This document shows, one piece after another, positions 8,036 through 19,576 of a stretch of 53,443 nt of DNA. Source of the stretch: Hyphomicrobiaceae bacterium (GTDB taxonomy: Bacteria; Pseudomonadota; Alphaproteobacteria; Rhizobiales; HXMU1428-3). The stretch lies in the NCBI GenBank assembly GCA_021775775.1, contig JAJFHF010000101.1, forward strand, positions 1-53,443. Reading direction: 5' to 3'. Below the pieces are notes generated by a model. That model saw nothing but the letters and a program-made list of their open reading frames with translations. It did not search any database and had not been told where the DNA came from. A program made the translations under genes and the position numbers. Numbering within the stretch: the stretch's first letter is position 1; every line of letters begins with the position of its first letter.

Positions 8036-10372
8036 ATGACCGCGTCAAAACCAGATCACTCCTTTTCTGCACAACCAGCTTGTGAGCCAACGGGCAAACC
8101 AAGCCTTTCAGAGCGGGCAACAGCTCGGCCAGCCAATCCTTTATATCTTGCCGGGCTCAATGAAGCCCAAAGTGAGGCCGTTTTATCAACTGAAGGTCCA
8201 GTATTGGTGCTTGCAGGCGCTGGCACTGGCAAAACCCGCGTGCTCACCACCCGCATTGGCCATATTTTAGAAACTGGCAAAGCCAGACCCAATGAAATTT
8301 TGGCCGTAACCTTTACCAACAAAGCCACCAGAGAAATGAAAAACCGCATCGGCCAAATGATTGGCAGCGCTGTTGAAGGCATGCCCTGGCTAGGGACCTT
8401 CCATTCCATCGGGGTAAAAGTTCTGCGCCGCCACGCCGAATTGGTCGATCTCAAATCCAACTTCACCATCCTTGATACCGATGACACCTTGCGTTTGTTA
8501 AAACAGCTCATCAAAGCTCAAAACATCGATGAAAAACGTTGGCCCCCACGCGCCCTCGCCAATCTAATCGATGGCTGGAAAAACCGCGGCCTCTCCCCAG
8601 ACAAAGTCCCCACGGGGGAAGGTGTATCTTTCGGCCAGGGCTTAGGAAAAGAGCTCTACACCGCCTACCAAACTCGCCTCAAAGAATTAAATGCCGTGGA
8701 CTTTGGCGATCTTTTGTTAGAGATGAACAAACTATTTCAAACTCATCCCGATATTTTAAAACAATATCACAATCGCTTTAAATATATTTTGGTCGATGAA
8801 TATCAAGACACCAACATTGCTCAATATCTTTGGCTGCGTCTTGTCGCCCAAGGGACAGGCAACATCTGTTGTGTCGGCGATGATGACCAATCAATTTATG
8901 GCTGGCGCGGCGCTGAAGTTGATAACATCCTGCGCTTTGAAGAAGACTTCCCCGGTGCAAAGGTCATCCGCCTAGAGCGCAACTATCGCTCGACAGGCCA
9001 TATTTTAGCCGCTGCCTCGGGCCTCATCACCCACAACAAAGACCGTTTAGGCAAAACACTTCATACCGATGATGGCTTGGGTGAGCAACTCACCTTACGC
9101 GGCCTGTGGGATGACGCAGAAGAAGCCCGCACCATTGGCGATGAAATTGAAGCCTTGCAAACCAAACAACACCCCTTAAACGAGATCTCCATTCTCGTGC
9201 GTGCCTCCTTTCAAATGCGTGCTTTTGAAGATAGGTTTGTCACCCTAGGCCTGCCCTACCGTGTCATAGGCGGGCCGCGTTTTTATGAACGATTAGAAAT
9301 TAAAGACGCCTGCGCCTATTTTGAAGTTGTCCTTAACCCGGCTAATGATTTAAAATTTGAACGCATCATCAACACCCCCAAACGCGGGTTGGCCACCGCC
9401 ACCCTAGAAGTCTTGCATCAACACGCCAAAGCAAAATCCATATCCCTATTTGAAGCCGCCATTGAGATCGTTGATAGCCAAGAATTACGCCCCAAACCGC
9501 GCGGCTCTTTACGCCATCTCCTTGAACAATTCGCCACCTGGCGCACAGCCATTGAAACCACACCCCATATTGAATTAGCTGAGCGCATATTGGACGAAAG
9601 CGGCTACACGCAAATGTGGCAAAAAGACAAAAGCCCACAAAGTCAAACCCGCCTTGAAAACCTCAAAGAACTAATCCGCTATATGGGCGAATTTGAAAAT
9701 TTGGCTGGCTTTATGGAACATGTCTCACTTGTCATGGATGCTGACGCCAACTCACATGGCGACCGGGTCAACCTCATGACCCTTCATGCCGCCAAAGGCC
9801 TAGAGTTCGACACTGTCTTTTTACCCGGCTGGGAAGAAGGCTTGTTCCCCCATCAACGATCTCTCGATGAAGAGGGACGCGCTGGTCTAGAAGAAGAGCG
9901 CCGCCTAGGCTATGTCGGCATCACCCGGGCAAAAAAACGCGCCCATATCAGCTTTACACAAAACCGGCGCATACATGGCACCTGGTCCTCCCCGCTGCCC
10001 TCTCGCTTTATCGATGAACTGCCAGAAGACCACATAGAGGTTATAGATACGGCCACTAATTATGGCGGTTACATCTCAAATCGCTTTGAGAACATCCCCC
10101 AAAATCATCAACGCACAAAACCCCAATCCGGCCCCTTTGCATCCAAACAACATCCCATAAGCGAAGGGCAACTTATTGAGGGCAAAGTGATTGGTTCTAA
10201 AACAATTTCAAGCACGAACAGCAACACCACAGACTACGCAATCGGCGAGCGGGTTTTTCATCAAAAGTTCGGCTATGGCTCCATTAGCGAGATCACTGGC
10301 GACAAATTAACCATAGATTTTGAAAAATCCGACACCAAAAAAGTCATCGCTTCTTTCGTAGAACGCCACTAA
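8036..10372 (+). CDS. uvrD: UvrD/PcrA-type DNA helicase II
   Basis: This is a superfamily 1A 3'-5' DNA helicase acting in nucleotide excision repair, mismatch repair and removal of stalled complexes. At 778 residues it is somewhat longer than E. coli UvrD (720). All the motifs are visible: Walker A GAGTGKTR (residues 61-68), TFTNKATREM (Ia), DEYQDTN (II), QSIYGWRGA (III), NYRS (IV), LMTLHAAKGLEFD (V) and VGITRAKK (VI). The C-terminus holds the beta-rich tail seen in UvrD/PcrA (HQKFGYGSISEITGDKLTIDFE), which binds RNA polymerase in relatives. The first 35 residues are poorly conserved and no clear ribosome site precedes the ATG, so the start could be further in. Confidence 0.96.
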   Translation: MTASKPDHSFSAQPACEPTGKPSLSERATARPANPLYLAGLNEAQSEAVLSTEGPVLVLAGAGTGKTRVLTTRIGHILETGKARPNEILAVTFTNKATREMKNRIGQMIGSAVEGMPWLGTFHSIGVKVLRRHAELVDLKSNFTILDTDDTLRLLKQLIKAQNIDEKRWPPRALANLIDGWKNRGLSPDKVPTGEGVSFGQGLGKELYTAYQTRLKELNAVDFGDLLLEMNKLFQTHPDILKQYHNRFKYILVDEYQDTNIAQYLWLRLVAQGTGNICCVGDDDQSIYGWRGAEVDNILRFEEDFPGAKVIRLERNYRSTGHILAAASGLITHNKDRLGKTLHTDDGLGEQLTLRGLWDDAEEARTIGDEIEALQTKQHPLNEISILVRASFQMRAFEDRFVTLGLPYRVIGGPRFYERLEIKDACAYFEVVLNPANDLKFERIINTPKRGLATATLEVLHQHAKAKSISLFEAAIEIVDSQELRPKPRGSLRHLLEQFATWRTAIETTPHIELAERILDESGYTQMWQKDKSPQSQTRLENLKELIRYMGEFENLAGFMEHVSLVMDADANSHGDRVNLMTLHAAKGLEFDTVFLPGWEEGLFPHQRSLDEEGRAGLEEERRLGYVGITRAKKRAHISFTQNRRIHGTWSSPLPSRFIDELPEDHIEVIDTATNYGGYISNRFENIPQNHQRTKPQSGPFASKQHPISEGQLIEGKVIGSKTISSTNSNTTDYAIGERVFHQKFGYGSISEITGDKLTIDFEKSDTKKVIASFVERH

Positions 10373-10590
10373 ATCCGCAAGACATGACCAAATTGCCACA
10401 TTTTGAGCCTGAAGTGATAGTTTTATAAACACCAACCACAACAAAAAATTGCATCATAGGCTCCCAAGATTTATAAATAAAAACAGATATTAAGAAGAAG
10501 AAACAAAACTAAAACCTATAAGTGTTTTAAAAGCGAGCTGTAAGACTTAAAGTTTGAGTTGGTTTGTAAAAAGGTAACGGAGTTCATCAA

Positions 10591-12042
10591 ATGAGTGAGG
10601 CACAAGCCGCCGCCAGTTCAATGGCAGGCCAAGCAACAGCTAAAACCCCCAAAAGATTTGAACGTTTTTACCGTCTTTTTCGCCCCTCCAGCTCTGATGT
10701 GCGCCGCCCAGAACGTGATGACGCTCAAAAAACCAAAAAAATCATCAAAGGCCTCACCAAGGTTAAAGCCCCAGAAAAAGAACGCTTCATTCCCGTCGCG
10801 AGCCAATCTTTACTAAAAACTTTAACCCAAGAAGATATGTGGGCCGCTGGTGAGAGCAAGCTAGGCGCACAATTCATGCAAGTTCTAAATGCATGGCGTC
10901 ATCAATCATATCGAGACCGCTTAACTTTGTTAAAAGACAGCTATCTCAATTTCAGCCCAGATAGCGACACCTTGATTGCAGAAAAATTTTCCAAACTACA
11001 AAAACGCGAACTGCGCCATGACTTCATGGAAAATATCGGCGATCTTTTAGAATCTGCCAATTACGAAAAAATCAACCAAGCCAATCTTGATTTGCTGCTC
11101 AGCTCCGATAGCCCCTATGGTCTGCGTCTAGAGGTTGATCTTGATGCCTTTGATGATGTTGTCATTTATTTTCGTGGCGCAGGTACAAAGATTGTTAAAT
11201 ACCGCGATTGGAAATGGCTCTATCTAAAGAAAAAGCCCGTCGATATGCCCATTTTTCAACGGCTCTTTATCGCGCTCAAGCTCAAACCAACAGATGAGCA
11301 AGTCAGCGAATTGATGGTCAAAGAAGATCTCTCACGTCAACAAGCTGAAAAACGCGTGGCTAAAAACCTCAAACTTTTACCCGATGGCGTGACCAGTGAT
11401 CTGATCTATCTAAAACTATTTAAAAACATCCCCCAAGATGATTTGGAGATGATGTTCCCAAACACCAAAGTCGCTTTTAAGCTATTAGATAAACTAAAAA
11501 TTGGGCTCACCGCGGGCGGCGGCACAGTGGCTGGCTTAGCATCAGCCATTCCTAAAATTTTACTTGTCACAACAGCAGCTGCATTAAACCCAATCGCACT
11601 GCTAGCTGCCCTTGCTGGCATCATCGGTCTATTGGTGCGCCAAGTCACCAAAATCTTTCACCAGCGCAATGAATATATGATGACCTTGGCACAAAATCTT
11701 TATTTCCATAACCTGGCCAACAACCGGGGCGTATTAACCCTTTTGGTAGACCGCGCAGAAGAAGAAGACATCAAAGAAGAAATCTTGCTTTATACGTTTC
11801 TATGCCGTCACCAAGATAGAGAAACAAACCTTATCACCGCCAAAGAGGAAATCGAAACATTCTTAAAAACCAAATTTGATGTCGATATAGAATTTGATCT
11901 AGAAGACGCCTTTAGTCGTTTGCTTCGTGATGGATTGGTTGAAAAAAACGGGTCTGGTTATAAAATCCTGCCTCCCCAGCAAGCCATTAATCAAATTCAC
12001 CGCTTATGGCGCGGCGTACTAGAAACACCAGAAACCGCATAA
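10591..12042 (+). CDS. DUF3754 (TMEM143-like) membrane protein
   Basis: This 483-residue protein resembles the DUF3754 family, which also includes the mitochondrial protein TMEM143. Its function is not established. Characteristic segments are ERFIPVASQSLL (about 70-81), the FRDR-like YRDRLTLLKDSY block, VIYFRGAG, FKNIPQDDLEMMFPN and the LYFHNLANNRGVL stretch. Two adjoining hydrophobic helices (about residues 310-350) would form a membrane hairpin, and the N-terminus is basic and soluble. GGAG sits just upstream of the ATG. Its stop codon is only five bases before prmA, so the two are probably cotranscribed. The C-terminal 70 residues look like a winged-helix-type fold, but that is only a guess. 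Confidence 0.8.
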   Translation: MSEAQAAASSMAGQATAKTPKRFERFYRLFRPSSSDVRRPERDDAQKTKKIIKGLTKVKAPEKERFIPVASQSLLKTLTQEDMWAAGESKLGAQFMQVLNAWRHQSYRDRLTLLKDSYLNFSPDSDTLIAEKFSKLQKRELRHDFMENIGDLLESANYEKINQANLDLLLSSDSPYGLRLEVDLDAFDDVVIYFRGAGTKIVKYRDWKWLYLKKKPVDMPIFQRLFIALKLKPTDEQVSELMVKEDLSRQQAEKRVAKNLKLLPDGVTSDLIYLKLFKNIPQDDLEMMFPNTKVAFKLLDKLKIGLTAGGGTVAGLASAIPKILLVTTAAALNPIALLAALAGIIGLLVRQVTKIFHQRNEYMMTLAQNLYFHNLANNRGVLTLLVDRAEEEDIKEEILLYTFLCRHQDRETNLITAKEEIETFLKTKFDVDIEFDLEDAFSRLLRDGLVEKNGSGYKILPPQQAINQIHRLWRGVLETPETA

Positions 12043-12047
12043 TATTA

Positions 12048-12929
12048 ATGAACACCCCAAAACTCTACCAACTCCTCATTCGCGCAGATAAAGCCATCTG
12101 CGCAAACTGTACAAATTTGCTAGAAAACAGCGAACCGGCCCCCTTAAGCTCCAGCCATTATGAAGAAGACAAAGTCTGGAAAAGCGCGCTCATCTATGAC
12201 CATGAACCAAACCTAGGTCTTCTCAAAACCCACATCTGTACAAGCCTTGAAATCAACCCCAGTGAGGTCTCATTACAAAGCGAAACAATCGAAGATAAAG
12301 ACTGGGTCTCCCACGTTCAATCGGGCCTAAAGCCAGTCCATGCAGGTCTTTTCTTCATCTATGGCAGTCACGATAAAGACAAAACTCAAGGGAAAGAATT
12401 CACCATAGAAATTGATGCAGCCCAAGCCTTTGGCACCGCTCATCATGGCACAACCAAGGGCTGTTTAATTGCCATTGATGAGCATGCAAAACAAACAACA
12501 CCAAATACAATTCTTGACCTTGGCACAGGCACCGGAATTTTAGCCATCGGCGCCGCCCTTCTTTGGCCCAAAGCCAAAATTATTGCCAGTGATATTGACC
12601 CAATAGCGATCGGCGTCGCCCAATACAACACGCAGCTCAACAATCAAACAGAATCTATCCATACCCTTTGTGCCGACGGTTTTGACGATAAAACCCTTCA
12701 AGCCAACGCCCCCTATGACCTGGTGATCGCCAACATTCTCGCCAAGCCGCTCATTGCAATGGCCAGCGATCTGAGCCAAATCATCGCCCAAGGCGGCCAC
12801 GCCATTTTATCAGGCATTTTATCAACCCAAGCCAATGCTCTCATCACAAGCTATGAGGCAACCGGCCTTATTCACCGCTCAACCAAACACTACGATGAAT
12901 GGGTAACAATCCATTTTGAAAAACCTTAA
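12048..12929 (+). CDS. prmA: Ribosomal protein L11 methyltransferase
   Basis: PrmA uses S-adenosylmethionine to trimethylate ribosomal protein L11. The 293 residues fit the family. The C-terminal Rossmann domain shows GTAHHGTTKGCL, then motif I ILDLGTGTGILAIGAA, the acidic DIDPIAIGVAQYN, and the NILAKPLIAMA motif that corresponds to the catalytic NxxxxP-like loop. The ATG at 12048 is preferred over an in-frame ATG at 12006, because the latter lies inside the preceding gene and adds an Arg-rich tail foreign to the family. It sits between the DUF3754 gene and the aminopeptidase gene, all in the same direction. Confidence 0.93.
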   Translation: MNTPKLYQLLIRADKAICANCTNLLENSEPAPLSSSHYEEDKVWKSALIYDHEPNLGLLKTHICTSLEINPSEVSLQSETIEDKDWVSHVQSGLKPVHAGLFFIYGSHDKDKTQGKEFTIEIDAAQAFGTAHHGTTKGCLIAIDEHAKQTTPNTILDLGTGTGILAIGAALLWPKAKIIASDIDPIAIGVAQYNTQLNNQTESIHTLCADGFDDKTLQANAPYDLVIANILAKPLIAMASDLSQIIAQGGHAILSGILSTQANALITSYEATGLIHRSTKHYDEWVTIHFEKP

Positions 12930-13010
12930 AAGAATAATTTAAAGCCCTGTTCAAATCGTCCATAGCACGATACTTATAAAAAAGCGCAAGCTTAAAAATG
13001 AGGGCACCCA

Positions 13011-14837
13011 ATGACCACCCACTTCCAAACCTATCAAAATCGCGGCGGACCAACCTATACCAAAGAGCGCATAACAAAATTGCGCGCTGAGTTAAAAAAG
13101 AGAAAACTCAATGGTTTCATTGTCCCCCTGGCCGATGAGCATCTAAACGAATATATCAGCTCTCATGATGAAAGATTGCTCTGGCTCACAGGATTTTCCG
13201 GCTCTGCTGGTATTGCCATCATCCTAGAGCAAAAGGCAGCCATTTTCATTGATGGTCGCTACACCTTGCAGATCCAAACTGAAGTTGATCAATCGATCAT
13301 AACCCCCCTCCCCATTATGGAGACAAGCCCCTCAAATTGGCTGCAACAACACATAAAAAAAGGCGCCCGTATTGGGCTCGATCCTCATTTACAAGCCGTA
13401 TCTAGTTTTGAAACCTTTAACGAAACACTGGAAAAAAAGGCAGCCAAACTTATCTCGGTAAAAACCAATCCCATAGACACCATCTGGGAAGATCAGCCCA
13501 AGCGCCCGCAAGCACCTGTAAATTCGCATCCCAAAAAATACGCTGGCAAAACCGCCGATGAAAAAATCAAAGAAATCCAAGATCATCTAAAAGAAAAACA
13601 AATAGATGCCTTCATCGTCACAGCGCCAGAATCTGTCTGCTGGTTGCTTAACATCAGAGGCAGTGATGTCCCGCGCACCCCGATTATGCTTGCCCATGCC
13701 ATCATTCACGCACGCGCCAAACCCGAACTTTTCCTAGACAAAGAACGTATGAGCACCCGTGCTAAAGATCAATTATCACAGATCACAAAATTACAGCTCC
13801 CTCAAAAATTCGACGAAGCTCTAAGTGCTTTAGGCGCACGCTTTAAAAAAGTCCTCATAGATCCAAAGCGTACCAACAGCGCAATTTATCAAACTCTGCG
13901 CACAGCCCGCGCTGAAATTGTCCGCGGTCAAGACCCCATCGCTCTGCCCAAAGCCAAAAAGAACAAAGCTGAAATTGAAGGCATGAAAACCGCCCATGAA
14001 CGAGATGGCATAGCCATTTGCCAATTTCTCCATTGGCTGAGCGAGACCCAAGAGAAAACAACCATAACAGAGATTAGTGCCGCGCAAACCTTAGAAGAAT
14101 ACCGCCGCGCCACAGGAGCCCTCAAAGACATCAGCTTTGAAACCATCTCAGGCGCTGGTCCCAACGGGGCCATTGTCCATTATCGGGTTAGCGAAGCCAC
14201 CAACCGTTCGTTAAAATCAGGTGAACTCTATTTGGTAGACAGCGGCGCGCAATATCAAGATGGAACCACCGACATCACCCGCACCATCGCCATTGGTGAG
14301 CCAACCAAGCCCATGCGCAAACACTACACCCTTGTATTAAAGGCGCATATTAACCTGACCACGGCCTACTTTCCCAAAGGCACACGCGGTGTGGATTTAG
14401 ACCCCCTAGCCCGCACCCCCTTATGGCGAGCGGGCCTTGATTTCAATCACGGCACCGGCCATGGCGTTGGCAGTTTTTTAGCGGTACACGAAGGTCCCCA
14501 AGGCATCTCGCGGCGCGCAATGGTTCCATTCGAGCCCGGCATGGTCCTATCAAATGAGCCTGGCTATTACAGAGAAGGCGCTTATGGCATCCGTCTTGAA
14601 AACCTCGAACTGATAACTGAGCCAGAAGAAATTTCAGGCGGTGAACACCCTATGATGCATTTCGAAACCCTCACTCTTGCTCCCTTCGACCAAAATTTAA
14701 TCGAGAGCGAACTGCTAACAAAAACTGAAATTAAATGGCTCAATGCCTATCATCGCACGGTCTGGAAAACCATTGGCAAACATCTAAAAGGGGCTCAAAA
14801 GAGCTGGTTAAAAGAAGCAACGACGCCCTTAAAATAA
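13011..14837 (+). CDS. Xaa-Pro aminopeptidase (M24B, aminopeptidase P)
   Basis: This is a dinuclear metal peptidase that removes an N-terminal residue preceding proline. The 608 residues fit the long, three-domain aminopeptidase P form shared with eukaryotic cytosolic enzymes: two creatinase-like N-terminal domains (about 20-150 and 180-310) followed by the pita-bread catalytic domain. Metal ligands are visible as the aspartates of VDSGAQYQDGTTDITRT (about 409-425), the histidine of GTGHGVGSFLAVHEGP (about 482-497), and glutamates in LSNEPGYY and GIRLENLELI. A GAGGG ribosome site precedes the ATG. The gene follows prmA after 81 bases, a neighbourhood common in alphaproteobacteria. No signal peptide, so cytosolic. 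Confidence 0.95.
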   Translation: MTTHFQTYQNRGGPTYTKERITKLRAELKKRKLNGFIVPLADEHLNEYISSHDERLLWLTGFSGSAGIAIILEQKAAIFIDGRYTLQIQTEVDQSIITPLPIMETSPSNWLQQHIKKGARIGLDPHLQAVSSFETFNETLEKKAAKLISVKTNPIDTIWEDQPKRPQAPVNSHPKKYAGKTADEKIKEIQDHLKEKQIDAFIVTAPESVCWLLNIRGSDVPRTPIMLAHAIIHARAKPELFLDKERMSTRAKDQLSQITKLQLPQKFDEALSALGARFKKVLIDPKRTNSAIYQTLRTARAEIVRGQDPIALPKAKKNKAEIEGMKTAHERDGIAICQFLHWLSETQEKTTITEISAAQTLEEYRRATGALKDISFETISGAGPNGAIVHYRVSEATNRSLKSGELYLVDSGAQYQDGTTDITRTIAIGEPTKPMRKHYTLVLKAHINLTTAYFPKGTRGVDLDPLARTPLWRAGLDFNHGTGHGVGSFLAVHEGPQGISRRAMVPFEPGMVLSNEPGYYREGAYGIRLENLELITEPEEISGGEHPMMHFETLTLAPFDQNLIESELLTKTEIKWLNAYHRTVWKTIGKHLKGAQKSWLKEATTPLK

Positions 14838-14894
14838 ACATGCTATTATGAAAACAAGGCACGCAAAGTCTGAAGAAACCAGAGGCATAGTCTC

Positions 14895-16004
14895 ATGTCG
14901 GTACAAAGCACACCTTACCTAATCGTCGGCGCCGGCCCTGTTGGCTTAACAACAGCCATTGAGCTTAACCGGCGCGGCCTCACTCCCCTAATCATAGACA
15001 ATGATGACATTCCAACATCTGAGAGCCGGGCATTGGCCATTCATGCGCGCACACTCGATATTTTTGAGCCCTCTGGCATTACAGGGCGCCTCATTCAAGC
15101 GGGTAATAAAATCAATGGCATCTTGATAAGGAAAAACCAGCGCACCCGCCTTCATTTAAACCTCAATGATCTTCCCCATCACTACAATTTCATTCTGGCA
15201 CTTGCTCAATCACGCACCGAAGAAATATTAATTGACGCTTTAAAAGAACAAGACATCAATATTAACTGGCATACCTCTTTGACAACTTTAAAAAACACCC
15301 CTTCAGGATTTTTATGCAATTTACAAGAAAAAGAACACAAAAAACAAATAACAACAAAGATCATTGTTGGCGCTGATGGAGCCCATTCAACCGTACGCAA
15401 AGCTCTAGACATCCCTTTTGACGGTGAAAGCATCGATGATCAATGGAGCCTCGCCGACATTGAATTAAGCAACTGGCCGCACCCTTTTGATCAGGCTGTC
15501 CTCACCTTAACCTCGCAGGGCCCAGTAGCTTTTTTCCCCCTAGGAAAAAACCATGGCCGCCTCGTTTCATCACATAAAGATATGCTAAACAATTTACCTG
15601 AAGGCATGAAAATTAAAGAAATCACTTGGCAATCATCATTTAAAATCAGCTATCGCCAAGTTTTAAATTACCAACAAGGCAACGCATTTTTAGCCGGTGA
15701 TGCAGCGCACATTCACTCACCAGCAGGGGGACGCGGCATGAACTTAGGCATCGAGGATGGGGCCACTTTGGCTTATCTTTTATCTAAAGAGCGCCAAGAT
15801 AAATACACTCAAATGCGCCATCCTATTGGCAAACAAGTCCTCCAATTCACACAACAACAAACAAAGCAGATCACTTCACCCAACTTCGCTTTTGATTTTA
15901 TGTTAAATTACGTGGCCCCACTCGCCCTAAAAATCCCGTCTATTCGCTCCAAAGCATTAGCCCATATGACCGGACTAGACACCCCAAAACCAGAATGGCT
16001 ATAG
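14895..16004 (+). CDS. FAD-dependent aromatic-type monooxygenase (group A)
   Basis: This 369-residue flavoprotein belongs to the p-hydroxybenzoate hydroxylase-like family. The FAD-binding GxGxxG site is at VGAGPVGLTTA (about residues 11-21), the DG motif is GADGAHSTVR (about 156-165), and the GD motif is LAGDAAHIHSPAGGRGMNLGIED (about 268-290). It lacks the C-terminal thioredoxin-like domain of phenol hydroxylases. The substrate cannot be read from sequence; no catabolic genes are near it, so a ubiquinone-type or general hydroxylation role is possible. An AGAGG site lies upstream of the ATG. The stop codon is one base away from the end of the convergent ligA. Confidence 0.85.
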   Translation: MSVQSTPYLIVGAGPVGLTTAIELNRRGLTPLIIDNDDIPTSESRALAIHARTLDIFEPSGITGRLIQAGNKINGILIRKNQRTRLHLNLNDLPHHYNFILALAQSRTEEILIDALKEQDININWHTSLTTLKNTPSGFLCNLQEKEHKKQITTKIIVGADGAHSTVRKALDIPFDGESIDDQWSLADIELSNWPHPFDQAVLTLTSQGPVAFFPLGKNHGRLVSSHKDMLNNLPEGMKIKEITWQSSFKISYRQVLNYQQGNAFLAGDAAHIHSPAGGRGMNLGIEDGATLAYLLSKERQDKYTQMRHPIGKQVLQFTQQQTKQITSPNFAFDFMLNYVAPLALKIPSIRSKALAHMTGLDTPKPEWL

Positions 16005-16005
16005 A

Positions 16006-18165
<2,160 letters not shown>

Positions 18166-18273
18166 ATCAATAAAACATATATTTAAATTAGCCCAGAACA
18201 AAAGCTGATATTTATCGCCTTGGTCTAACCCTTAAGTTCTCTTAAATCCAAAAATGAAGAACGATGAGAAATC

Positions 18274-19164
18274 TTAAATTTTCAGACTGTTCACAGTGCT
18301 GTCCCACGTTTTAGAAAGCCAAGACCCATTATTCTCACGTGGTTCTAAACCACCAGATTTCAACAATGCATACGTATCTCTATACCATGGCGAGTCAGGG
18401 AAGTTATGGCCCAAAATAGCGCCAGCCGTTTGCGCTTCAGAGGCAATGCCAAGCGCCATATAAGCTTCAGCTATACGTGCCAAAGCTTCTTCAACATGTT
18501 TGGTTGTTTGATAATTTTTCACCACAGACTTAAACCGGATGATAGAGGCCAAATAGTTTTTTCGGTTCAAATAATAGCGCCCAACATTCATATCTGCTGA
18601 AGCCAAAACATCTCTTGCAATCCGAATGCGATTACGAGCGTCACCAGCATAACGTGAATTAGGATAACGGCGCACCAAAGTCTCCAGAGATTCCAAGGCT
18701 TTCTTTGTTCTTTTTTGATCACGCTTAGCATCAGCAATCTGATCATAATAAGACATCGCAATCACATGCTGAGCAAGAGCAGATTCCTTCGTGCCAGGAT
18801 GCAAAGAGCGATAACGTCGTCCAGCCGCAATTGCCTCAGTATAGCTTCGATTCTTATAATTAGAAAAAGCTGACATCACGATAGATTTACGCGCATAAGG
18901 AGAATAAGGGTGCAAACGATCAACATCTTCAAATTTCTTAGCGGCTTCACCATACTTACCAGCTGTAAGCAACTGGTCCGCTTCACCATATAGTTTTGCA
19001 GCAGGCTCAACCTGTTCAGGATCCAAAAATTCTTTATTATCGCCGCCAAACCAGCCGCCCAATGAACCAACTGAAGAGCCAATATCACCCATAGATGAAG
19101 AACAACCGCTTAAAGACGGAAGGCAAATCATCAAAAAAACCAAAGCGAAACGCTTAAAGCTCAC
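18274..19164 (-). CDS. bamD: Outer membrane assembly lipoprotein BamD
   Basis: BamD is an essential lipoprotein of the BAM complex, which folds beta-barrel proteins into the outer membrane. From the GTG at 19164 the protein has 296 residues and a clean lipoprotein signal: basic SFKR, a hydrophobic core, and lipobox LSGC with Cys21. TPR-like helices follow, with KYGEAAKKFEDVDRLHPYSPYARKS typical of BamD near residues 65-90 and YPNSRYAGDARNRI further on. The GTG is chosen over an ATG at 19197 because GGGGGAG lies six bases upstream. It is downstream of lpxC, the normal alphaproteobacterial order, but separated by a 412-base gap. Confidence 0.93.
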   Translation of the reverse strand: MSFKRFALVFLMICLPSLSGCSSSMGDIGSSVGSLGGWFGGDNKEFLDPEQVEPAAKLYGEADQLLTAGKYGEAAKKFEDVDRLHPYSPYARKSIVMSAFSNYKNRSYTEAIAAGRRYRSLHPGTKESALAQHVIAMSYYDQIADAKRDQKRTKKALESLETLVRRYPNSRYAGDARNRIRIARDVLASADMNVGRYYLNRKNYLASIIRFKSVVKNYQTTKHVEEALARIAEAYMALGIASEAQTAGAILGHNFPDSPWYRDTYALLKSGGLEPRENNGSWLSKTWDSTVNSLKI

Positions 19165-19576
19165 AATAAACTCCCCCAAAGGAAATAAGTAAAACATAAG
19201 TCTGCATCATAGTTTCAAAATTATACGAAATAGGCTCAACTTCTCTAAAATCTACAAGTCTAAAAAAGGACATAGCTTTAAAGAACATCAATTTCTAAAA
19301 AGAGGAAAACCCAAAGACTAGCCCAGCACAATCCCATATAACGCAACTTAACATATAAAAACACCATGAATGTGGAGATTCTATGCCTCATTATAAGAAA
19401 TTTCACCCCCAAAGGCGATGATAAATCTAACCATTCGGGTTCTTTTAACAAACAATCAAACTTAAGGTAAATCTATAAAATACATAAGTAAATTATCAAA
19501 AGAAGAGAGGGCAGATAAATAAATACCCACCCTCATACAAAATTTTCAATCAAATTGTCGTTATAACAAATTCATT
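19165..19576. other. AT-rich gap between lpxC and bamD, possible bamD promoter
   Basis: I see no convincing gene here. On the minus strand a perfect TATAAT lies at 19225-19220 with a poor -35 candidate (TTTAGA) 18 bases upstream, so a bamD promoter is plausible but weakly supported. No clear hairpin follows lpxC. Confidence 0.35.
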
